Source: Chara braunii
Lineage: Eukaryota > Streptophyta > Charophyceae > Charales > Characeae
Direction of reading: 5' to 3'
NCBI GenBank assembly: GCA_003427395.1
Contig: BFEA01000024.1
Span: 2,520,702-2,551,296 of the forward strand
DNA: 30,595 nucleotides
Shown: piece after piece, positions 20,431 to 29,470 of the stretch
Numbering within the stretch: position 1 is the stretch's first letter
Layout: each line of letters begins with the position of its first letter
Notes under the pieces: generated by a model
Told to the model about the DNA's origin: nothing
Database searches by the model: none
Seen by the model: only the letters and a program-made list of their open reading frames with translations
Position numbers and translations under genes: made by a program

Positions 20431-21930
20431 CTCGCCATCTATGTTTGATGTTATGAGTCCATCGCGCTCGTCAAGTTTCCTGACGTGGCATCGCTTTACT
20501 GTGTGCCCTTTGATTCCACAGTGGGTACAGGTGCATTCGCTGTAGCCTATCCATCCTCTGCCAAAACCCTGTCCGTTCCATGACCCATTTCCTCTACCAA
20601 ACCCCCTTCCATAGCCTTGGTCGTAACCACGACCATACCCCTGCTGGTATTCTTGCCCTACCAGATTCGCACCCCCTTGGAACTGTCCCCTGTTTCCACC
20701 TTGATACCCACTTCCTCTATTTCCTGCTCCTCGTTCCCCTGGTCCCTAATTCCTACCAGCATTTCTACCTCTTCCACGTCCTTGTGCTTGTCCTTGCCCT
20801 TGGGACCTGTTCTGGTTTTGACCACCCTGGCGACTCGATTCTCGTTGGTTTTGCCTTGTTAGTTGAAGTTGTCCCGTGTTTTGGTTTCCTCCCAAATTCT
20901 GATTCTGGGGTAACATGGGATATGGACCCTGCGTAGGCCATGGCCCTACCGGGAAGTACCCAGGCCATGCTCCCATAGGCGGACCCACGGGCCATTGACC
21001 ATATTGCGCTGTGCTTGTTGATGGCTCATGTCCATACTGGACTATTGCCTGTTGAGTAACTTGTCCTTTTCCTGAGCCTTGTCCTCCGATAGCGATATTT
21101 TTAGCTTTCCTCTGATTCTTGGTCAGTTTGCTCATTCCTTCGGGTTCCCCTTCTTTAGCTTCTTCTTCTCCATCTCCCCCTTCCTTCCTCCTCTTTCCCG
21201 ATGGTTGTGTCACTGTTAACACTTTTGACGAGGTCACTCTTTCCCTAAGCTCTTTTATCTCATTTGTCATATTGCTCAACATTCCTCGAAGTATACTATC
21301 CGTTCCTTGGAGCGTCCCTACTGCCTTTCTCTTCTTTCGTTCGACCTTGATTTGGTGATGGAACACTTGGTCCATGTTTCCTGCCGCGATGTTTCTTTTG
21401 ATGGTATCCCAGGTTGTCTTTCTCCCAGCGGCTCCTCCTCGAGTTAGTTCCATTGCCTCATACCCAGAGAATTTCCCTAGGAAAATGACGCACTGCATCT
21501 CTTCAGACAGCCTCGGGACCCTCTCGGCTGTCTTTTCGAATGTATTGGCGAACGCCCTGATCGTGGTGAAGTCATCTCTGTTCATGTTATAGAGATGGTC
21601 AATCGTGAGCATGCCGTCTCCTAGCTTAAATGTCTTCTGCATGCCCCTCTTAAACTCAGCCCAATCATTGTTGGACTTTTTCACTACCTCTTCCACGTCA
21701 GAGGTGCATTCCCACCATACATATTCGAACAATTGGGCAAACTTCTCGGCTGGGGTCAGTTGGTTGAATATCTGCTCGAGTACTTCCAACCAATGCGTCA
21801 CCCTATCCCCTTTGAATGGGAAGATGTCTATCCTTGGTATGTTAGATCTTTTTATCGTCCTCTTCTCCAGCAACTTGGCGATTTCCGCCGCGGTGATTGG
21901 TGGATCTCCGTTGGCGCTGGCTTCGCCCAT
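20431..21930 (-). pseudogene. gag: Gag (capsid plus CCHC nucleocapsid), interrupted by one TAG
   Basis: Structural protein. The start is taken as ATG 21930 (MGEASANGDPP); the frame is open upstream to 21987 but without a better ATG. After about 45 residues comes a retrotransposon Gag-type capsid region beginning near RIDIFPFKGDRVTHWLEVLEQ and including the W.EFK...QKTF block. A Lys/Glu-rich linker and a Gln/Gly/Asn/Arg-rich segment follow. A TAG at 20748-20746 stops the frame inside the Gly/Arg/Gln tract, but the same frame stays open and reaches a zinc knuckle CTHCGIKGHTVKRC (CX2CX4HX4C) at 20529-20488. Because the nucleocapsid knuckle lies after the stop, the TAG is more likely a mutation (CAG or TGG to TAG) than a gag/pol boundary. 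A candidate 3' splice site (CTTAACAG) ends at 21974. Confidence 0.85.
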
Positions 21931-22146
21931 CTTTTTCACTTTTTCTTTCTTGGTTGCTGCTAGACCGTAGACCCTGTTAAGACACACAAAACGACCATTG
22001 ATCCACCCTCTTTGTCACTATCTTGACGTAACTCTTTACGCTATATGACTTTTCATACCTCTTTCTCTCATCCGAGTATCTCTTCTAGGGACACCAGTCC
22101 CCATGCTTAAAGTTTCTAACCATACCAAATAAAGAAGAGATCTCAT

Positions 22147-22845
22147 CTATAAATTCTTCGATACATGCCTCCCGGCAAAGATGCGCCAGTAGGTCGAGAT
22201 ATCTTCCAAACGGTAGATGCGTAGATACGTGTTTACCACGCATAGTATGTTATAAAAATCCCTATTCTCTAGTTTCGGTCCCATCTCTAAGTATAGATGG
22301 TAAACAACTTTTGAAGCCTCAAATTTGAAGCCCATCTCTGGAACAGCTGGGACTGCGAGTACTGCCCGTTCTACATTCTCAATCCCCCAAAATGCTTCAT
22401 CAATTATGAAGTTCGGAAGCGTGGTTTTAATATACCTTGTTGGATATACGAACTCAGCGGTCCACTTTGCTTCGATTGATTTTATAACTTTTCTTTCTTC
22501 TTTCCAATACATTCTTCTTGAAAATGCTTCAAGGGCCATTTCGGCTATCAACACGTATCTAGAGACGGGGCGGCTTTCTCCTATCGCAAGATCGACCGCG
22601 TGTGCCCTCCAGAGAAGGGTCGGTAGATAAAGCGTCACCTTTACTATTGCCTGTATTTCCCTCGCGGTCCACCCGGTTTCTATCCAAAGGAGGGTTTCTA
22701 GTCCTATTGGCATCCCACACCATGACTCAATTTCTTCATTCACATCTATCGTTCTCTTCGGCAACGTCATCTTAACCCCTCCTTCCTTTGGCTCGGGCAG
22801 GTTGATCAGAAAACTCCAATCAGCGAACCACATTAAAGGAGCCAT
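22147..22845 (-). CDS. ORF C: accessory protein of unknown function, intact, paralogue of ORF B
   Basis: An uninterrupted ORF of 232 codons with ATG at 22845, lying 97 nt after ORF B and about 215 nt before the gag ATG. It is the only long pre-gag reading frame in this copy without a stop or shift. It begins MAPLMWFADWSFLINLPEP, and the middle is helical-looking with conserved aromatics. Homology to ORF B is clear over about 200 residues although identity is low, which implies an old tandem duplication with both copies kept. I cannot assign a function. A capsid-like or structural role and an env-like role are both open, but there is no hydrophobic fusion or transmembrane segment to support env. 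The bases just before the ATG (AACAG, 22860-22856) could be a splice acceptor. Confidence 0.7.
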   Translation of the reverse strand: MAPLMWFADWSFLINLPEPKEGGVKMTLPKRTIDVNEEIESWCGMPIGLETLLWIETGWTAREIQAIVKVTLYLPTLLWRAHAVDLAIGESRPVSRYVLIAEMALEAFSRRMYWKEERKVIKSIEAKWTAEFVYPTRYIKTTLPNFIIDEAFWGIENVERAVLAVPAVPEMGFKFEASKVVYHLYLEMGPKLENRDFYNILCVVNTYLRIYRLEDISTYWRIFAGRHVSKNL

Positions 22846-22942
22846 CCTGGTATTCCTGTTACTACAGCCAAAGAAAGAATCTTTCTTTTCTTAGTAACCA
22901 CTCGATTTCCCATCTCCCAATAATTTTCTATCTCAGCCTTCC

Positions 22943-23643
22943 TTAAGCATTCCTTCTTATTTGATCTATGATCTCCTGCTTCAGTTCCTCCCAGTAAACA
23001 TGCCTATTTTTCCAATCGTGTTGACGTGCATATAAGTGAACCCGAGATAGTATGCTTTGCAGATCCCTTTCTGCAATTAAATGCCTTATTTCTAAGTACA
23101 CGTAATATATCAGGAGAGGGGTAGATGCGTGACATTCCCTCTCAGGTACTGCCATAGCGGTTTCCGCAACCCTTTCCACTCTGGTCCTCCCTCCGAAGGT
23201 TGCATCTATGATGAACATAGCAAGGGTTCCTCTTAGATATGCTGCTGGCGGAAGAAATTTGCTAGCCTTTCTTACCCTCACAGTTCCTATCATTCCTTCA
23301 AACTCATTCAAGCTTGCATCTCTTCCCCTAGACTCGAGCGCGGATTCTGCTATCCACAATAGTTTGGAAAGAGGTCGATTAGTTCCTAAGACTATATTTA
23401 TTATGATAGTTTGCAATTTCTCCACAGAAAGATATACGGTAACCCTTTTTACTGCGCGATTTTTTTTTTTTTGCCTCTAACCCATCCAGACTCGATCCAA
23501 ATGAAAGTTTGTTCCTCTACAGTAGTCCCCCAGCAATACCCCGTCCTTTCGTTTTCCTCATGACGACTTGGCAAATTCATCATCAGGCCATGCCTCATTT
23601 GCACGGGCTCTCTGATCGTGACTTGATATCGGGCAGAAGCCAT
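22943..23643 (-). CDS. ORF B: accessory protein of unknown function, paralogue of ORF C, frame break at A13
   Basis: ATG at 23643, stop ending at 22943. The frame from the ATG ends at TAA 23451-23449, just after a run of 13 A (23472-23460 on the element strand). One more A, or two fewer, would make a single ORF of about 233 codons. It is one gene because it aligns throughout with ORF C (232 codons). Shared landmarks in order are WIESGW/WIETGW, a VTVYL/VTLYL strand before which the break falls, RPLSK.LWIAESALE/RPVSRYVLIAEMALE, FIIDATFG/FIIDEAFWG, RVERV...AVPE/NVERA...AVPE and YYVYLE/YHLYLE. I recognise no known domain and see no signal peptide or CCHC motif. Its place between PBS and gag recalls the extra ORF of Ogre elements, but by position only. 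Confidence 0.6.
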
Positions 23644-23784
23644 CTTCTTTTCTTTGGTATACTCCACCTACTACACAACACAATCCAGCCCACATCTCTT
23701 TTACTTTAACTAGTAGACTTATAATCCCAAGATCTGACTGATTCTCCTTTCTATCCCATCATCTCCTTTGATCCTTTTGAACCT

Positions 23785-24282
23785 TTATATAATCTTTTTG
23801 TACAGTAAGTATGTTACTAACCCATAGATCTCTATTTGACATAGTAGAAACATTAAAAACGATATGCACCTCCTCCTATCAGGACACGCAGACTGCGCAA
23901 TTACAAGAGGATCACGCACGTTTGGTGCCCCGCGGGGCCCCGATTGGCGAGGCGGGGAGAGGATAGTCAACTGCCTCTCTTGAGATGGTGGGTAAGGGCT
24001 ATGATGCGATCGTCTAGGCAGCTCGAAGCGTGGCGGAGATTCTCCGTAACGCCTTGCGTACCTATACGAATACTAAGCCATCTCATCAGGATCTGGGGTA
24101 TGCATACGCCTCTCCTCCCGATACCGTCTCGCCCTTACCCCTTCATCCTTATCTTCTAGGCCTTCATCATTTTTTTTCCACTCTTCCCTATCTCTAGTCA
24201 AGTCTACAGGCCTTTCAAGCGCCTTCCCTTGTCTGCCGCCTCTTCCTCTACCAGCTCCGGCCCCACGCCCCTTAGGTGCCAT
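23785..24282 (-). pseudogene. ORF A: small basic Arg/Gly-rich ORF after the PBS, one in-frame stop
   Basis: The first ORF downstream of the PBS, with ATG at 24282 about 200 nt from it. The first 25 residues are Gly/Arg-rich (MAPKGRGAGAGRGRGGRQGK), followed by a charged Arg/Glu segment. A TAG at 24075-24073 interrupts the frame after 69 codons, but the frame stays open to 23785 with the same Arg/Tyr/Pro/Ser-rich character, so the stop looks like a point change within a roughly 165-codon ORF. The last 30 or so codons turn hydrophobic and may be non-coding. The RG-rich start suggests nucleic-acid binding by composition only. I recognise no family. It could also be a leader or exon joined by splicing to a downstream ORF. 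Confidence 0.45.
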
Positions 24283-24481
24283 ATTCGCTAACTCTTAGTA
24301 TAAGTAGGGCAATCGTATTTATGTGTATTTAGTCTCTATTTTACACACCGATTTTACATGGAGCAACTACTCGTCACCAGCTATTAGAGTCTTAGTTAAT
24401 AACCGAATCTTCAATAATTGTCGTTCTGCCTGGATCTTAATTTACCCGAGTTCGTTCACTAAGGACCTCGGCTAGAAGCGA
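24283..24481 (-). other. Untranslated leader between PBS and ORF A
   Basis: About 200 nt of unremarkable sequence between the PBS and the ORF A ATG. A packaging signal would be expected in this region, but none can be recognised by eye. Confidence 0.5.
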
Positions 24482-24501
24482 GATCCCCGGCAACGGTGCC
24501 A
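24482..24501 (-). promoter_or_regulatory. Primer-binding site, complementary to tRNA-Asp
   Basis: On the minus strand this reads TGGCACCGTTGCCGGGGATC, two bases inside the 5' LTR end. From memory of plant tRNA-Asp(GUC), whose 3' end is ...CCCGGCAACGGCGCCA, it pairs at 19 of 20 positions with one transition mismatch. tRNA-Asp primers are known among plant Ty3/gypsy elements. The site fixes both the LTR boundary and the element's orientation. It is not a tRNA gene: the match covers only the acceptor-side 20 nt. Confidence 0.88.
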
Positions 24502-26108
24502 CCTGTCGCGCGCAACGGTCCCACACCCATACACAGAGTAGTTTTTGGTGTCGGACCTCACGGTCGTGTCACGCAGGAGTTCCCCTTTTCTTACTTTACG
24601 CAATACCAACTCCGACCGTGAGCGCGTGCTATACCTCTCGCGACTCCCTACGACAGGTTAGGGATCCCGCGAGGTACAACATACCTCCACCTGCGGGAGC
24701 TGTCACCATCCCTTAGGTGGGCGTATCCCTGCTGAGCTACTTACCCACGTGCGAAGGCTTTTACATGCAATTGCAGAGGTAGGTCAGCCGAGGGCGTTTT
24801 CTCGATCGTCGTAGCATAGGCATACGCGCAGTAGAACACCTTAAGACTGACCCGTATGTCGAGCCCTAAGATGCTAACTCTCCGGACCGACTATCTAATC
24901 AGGTCGACTTCTCAGGCAGTCTTCCACGCTTAGCTAACTATGACAGAGTTAAAACCCTTAGTAGTTTCTCATTCTTCCCAAAAGAAGTCCCAGACAAATG
25001 ACTTCCTAGATACCGACCAACCTACTATCTCACTCACAGATATGTGTATAAGTATGTTTATAATATCAGGGGAGCTGAATGAGCGGTGGACCTCACTTTC
25101 ACAGTTGTTGTGTCCTGCTGTCCGAGTATCCCAGGTGATCCCAAACTCAGAAGACAAATCAATGCTCCACACCTGTGTAGATGCACGAACCACATACAAG
25201 CATACAGATGCAGACACAGAATGTGCTACACACGTCAACCTTTAATCCATTCATAACATGCCACTCATGCCCCAAACCCTTGAAAAGAACATTCCTTCCT
25301 AACCCTGACTCCACTTTACCCCAGCCCCACACATTTTTCGAAGACTCCTGAGTGTGATTTGGACAATTTAGGCATAGATACAGGGGGAAGATTTATCTGT
25401 TCCCTTCTTAGGTCTTGTCTTAGGTGTGAGTGTCAAGCCATGATGGAAGTTGAGTCGGAGTTCTACCGACCTGTTATCAACGGAGTTCTACCGACCTGTT
25501 ATCAACTGATAACAGAATTGTTGTTCTTACGGATTGTCCCGTAAGTTCTTCAAAGTGTCGAAACCTGTAGACACAACACAGTCCAAAAGAAACTTAACAT
25601 CTAACTAAGATTTAGAAGTTCCCTCTAGACTCTGTGTCTTTTATCTGACCCCTACCTTTTACCAATTGTTTGGGCTGTCGCCTTTCTGCCTCAGGTAGTG
25701 AACAATAATTCACTCCCCTTCCACTGTCACGACAATTCTTCATATTCCTTTTTACTATGTCATTCTTATCCCTTTTTTGGATTATCCTATCTGAGGTCCC
25801 TTTTTTTTTTTTTTTTTTTCCAACACACATGATCACATCATCAATTCAGCTTGTGGAAAGAATCTCATGGAAAGGAATCAGATGGATGGATAGTCTTTCT
25901 CTGAGGCAAGGTCTCACTTATCCCCTTTTAGCAGAATCAGAGATAGTTAGTTAGGACTGAACAATGCAGATTGTGGAGAAAGNTAGAGGTNGTATGGNAG
26001 ACCATTCAGGATATATGATATATCCGCTTTGATTGACAAAGNTCACNTAGTGGGCCTTGGCCCCTGTGTGCCAAGCACATTTAGCGGTAGGCTTATCCTA
26101 TGGTTAGA

Positions 26109-26960
26109 CACTGATAAGGCAGGTGTCCTTGAAACCTCGCTACTTCTTATATCGGATTGGTCACTGATAAGACAGGATTCCCTTGCTACTCTTATCACTG
26201 ACTAACCCTCAATAAGGCGGGTACCCAAAGATCCTTACTACTCTTATCACTGACTAAACCCTAGGATGTTCATTGATAGGGCAGATGTCCTTGAAACCTC
26301 ACAACTTCTTATATCGGATTAGTCATTGATAAAACAGGATTCCCCTGCTATTCTTCTCACTGATTAACCCTCAATAAGGCGGGTACCAAGGGTCCTTGCT
26401 TACTCTTACCATTGGAAAGAATGTTAGGTTTAACCAGTGATAAGGCAGGAGGCAGGTGTCCTTGAAACCTCACAACTCTTATATCAGACTAATCACTAAT
26501 AAGACAGGATTTCCCTGTTACTCTTAACAGTGGCTAGCCCTCAATAAGGCAGGTGTCCGAGGATCCTTACTACTCTTACCACTGAAAGGAATGTTAGGTT
26601 TAATCAGTGATAAGGCAGATGTCCTTGAAACCTCACAACTCTTATATCATACTAGTCACTGATAAGACAGGATTCCCTGTTACTCTTATCAGTGGCTAGC
26701 CCTCAATAAGGCGGGTGCCAAAGGGTCCTTGCTTACTCTTACCACTGAAAGAATGTTAAGTTGGTTAATGATAAGGCAGGTATCCTTGAAACCTCACAAC
26801 TTTTTTTATCAGACTAGTCACTGATAAGACAGGATTCCCCTGCTACTCTTATCAGTGGTTAGCCCTCAATACGGTGGGTGTCCAAGGACCCTTGCACTTA
26901 CCACTGACCAAGCGTAAGGTTCATTTGGAGTTAAGGCAGGATTTCCCTGCTATTCTTACC
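26109..26960. repeat. 163-bp higher-order tandem satellite in the 5' LTR
   Basis: Counterpart of the 3' LTR array, units starting at 26109, 26271, 26435, about 26605 and about 26766. It differs by scattered substitutions and a 7-bp duplication (GGCAGGAGGCAGG) near 26448. The number and order of units is unchanged, so there has been no unit gain or loss since insertion. Confidence 0.88.
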
Positions 26961-27710
26961 CCACACAAGCCTTATCTGCGGCTCAAGCCATCGCTTTTGA
27001 TGACATCCGAGCCTAGAATCGTTGTTAGGTTGAAGACTTATTGCTGGATCAAATATATAATGAGCAAGATGATCGGCGTGATCTATGACAGTTGATTATG
27101 GCAACTCAATTCAAGGTACCCATCATCTATTTGGATGGGGTATAGAGAAGATGATCGCGAGAGGTCTAATAGTTTGTATCCATACCTCCAATCAGCGCCC
27201 ACAGCAAGATTGATGTATTAGAAGCAATCAGTTTCACACTCAGCCAACTTTTCTTTATCCAAGGCCTTAAGAGTTATTGGTTTCGAATCCTTAACCCTTA
27301 AGATCATTGTTACGATGATTGCCTGTATGAGACAGCATCTGGGTCGAAGTAACGTACCTCGTCGTTCCCTGCCCCCAAAGTTTCTCCTGAACTCCGGCAG
27401 AGCTCCCGCAATCGCCCTGTTACATGGATCAAAATATGGAATGGGAATCCTTTGTGCATGCATCCTGATCTCAGTAAGCCATTGGAACATACAATGTTTA
27501 CTTATGTTGTTTGAAGCGGTTGTGTGCTTACGTAGGGTTTAGGCATAGGAAAGCGAAGGAGGATGAAGGATGTAAGAAACGTCATACTTGCTGACGCCCC
27601 TCCCTCACTCTATTGCCTCGCACCCCTGTTCGATTCTGATTTCCTTATTCTAGTACGTGGTCCTGACGATATAAGTAATAATGATGCCAATCAATAATAC
27701 CGATAAAAGA

Positions 27711-27712
<2 letters not shown>

Positions 27713-27793
<81 letters not shown>

Positions 27794-27833
27794 TAATACC
27801 GATGAAAGAAATAATAATAATAATAGCAATAGC

Positions 27834-27864
<31 letters not shown>
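27713..27864. repeat. AAT microsatellite (5' LTR, first), expanded
   Basis: An AAT run with an internal second copy of the ACAATAATACCGATGAAAGAA leader (about 27788-27810), which the 3' LTR lacks. It shows post-insertion expansion or replication slippage. Confidence 0.95.
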
Positions 27865-29417
27865 TCAAAGATTATGAAAACGAATAATATCAAAACCCAG
27901 GTTGCGAGATCACATAGTTGTCTGAGTAGTCATATATAAGCAGCGAGTTTCATAGCTCTGCACATTCAGCCAAACAGAGCAATACAATGTAGTAGTGAGC
28001 CAAAGCTCAAGTTCTCAGGCACATGTCAACCCCAATGCCTCAATCTTTCACTCCACAACTTTTACCTGCAGTCTCTTCCTTCTCTTTCTCTTTGCCTCTT
28101 TTGTTGTACGTATGTCTCCTTCTTTTTTCGTACTACTGTGTAATACAGTGTGCGTGTGCTGCTGTTCTCGTGTACGAGAAGGGTGAATGAAAATAATAGT
28201 AATAATGATAATAATAATAAATAATAATAATAATAATAATAATAATAGTTATAATAAATATAAAATGTTAGGGACATTGATGCGGACGAAGCACAGAATC
28301 CAATTCGGAGAATCACATTGACGTCCAAGTTGTCAAAGCAAGAGTAGACAACACAAGGGAACTGAGTAAACATCCATTTGAGAATGAAAACAACAGAATC
28401 TTGAGTCAACGTCCAAGCCCAATTAGGCAGTACCAACATCATAACTCAACGTAGTAGTTTCTCCGAAATGGCGCCCGATGCCTCCCCTACTCTACAATCC
28501 ATTACTACAGCTATAACAGGGAAGCAATCAGACAATTTTGACGATCAGCAAGTGAAGACGTCAATATCACTGTCGAGTCCCTCTTCTACCAGGTACATCC
28601 TCTCTTCACCAATACTTTTCCTTGATGACTCACACAGCGCCCTTCACCTCCACTGCACCCTCATGCGACCTGGCTGTGGTCGTCAGTGCCCTTCACCTCC
28701 ACTGCACCCTCATGCGGCCTGGCTATGGCCGTCAGTGCCCTTGTGTGCAGGCAACGCCCTACATCCTAGTGCTAGCCTGCCTCATCCTAGCGCAGCGCAG
28801 CCATGCACAACATAGCAGCTTGCATTCGCCCAGCGTGCAAGTGTTGCCCGCATTGGCCAAGACCCCTGCCCACTAGCATTTTCTGCCTATGTGCCAGTGC
28901 TGCGTGTGAGCGGCCAGCCTTGAGCCCTGCGTTTCAGACCCAGACTCTGCGCCCAGGCCCAACCCAGATGCGGCCCAGGCTGTATGGTCGTGCCCCTTGG
29001 GTCAGAGCCGCTGTCCATATGCAGACCCTTTCCGGTTCCCCTTTGATACGCTTGGCTTTACTATCGCTGCGTTCGGAGTGTCCAATGCGTGCCACGTCGG
29101 CTTGTCCTGGCCCGCGCCCAGGGCACAATTAACTGAGGCCCTGGGCTCAACTGCTTCTTTGCAGGAGTCTGGGGTCCACGACGCAATCCAACCAACCGGC
29201 GTGCTGCGACCATCGGATACCCACTCTACAAATTGTTCGAAGAAGCCCGATTGCGGGTATTCTGACCAGCCTTCACTCAGGGTGGTCATATGTATGGCCC
29301 GCTTTCACTTAGGGCGGACACGATGCTAGCGCGTTGCTGTTTACACACATGAAAAGCGTGGATGAAATCCGTCTGATTTGCTCAATAATAATAATAATAA
29401 TAACAATAATAATAACC

Positions 29418-29470
<53 letters not shown>

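Noticed and set aside
20746-20748. TAG GGA at the Gag stop as an MLV-like programmed readthrough site
   Set aside because: The context resembles UAG-G readthrough sites, but the Gag zinc knuckle lies after the stop, so termination here would remove the nucleocapsid. A point mutation fits better.
24482-24501. tRNA-Asp gene
   Set aside because: Only the 3'-terminal 20 nt match; no cloverleaf sequence lies upstream. It is a primer-binding site.
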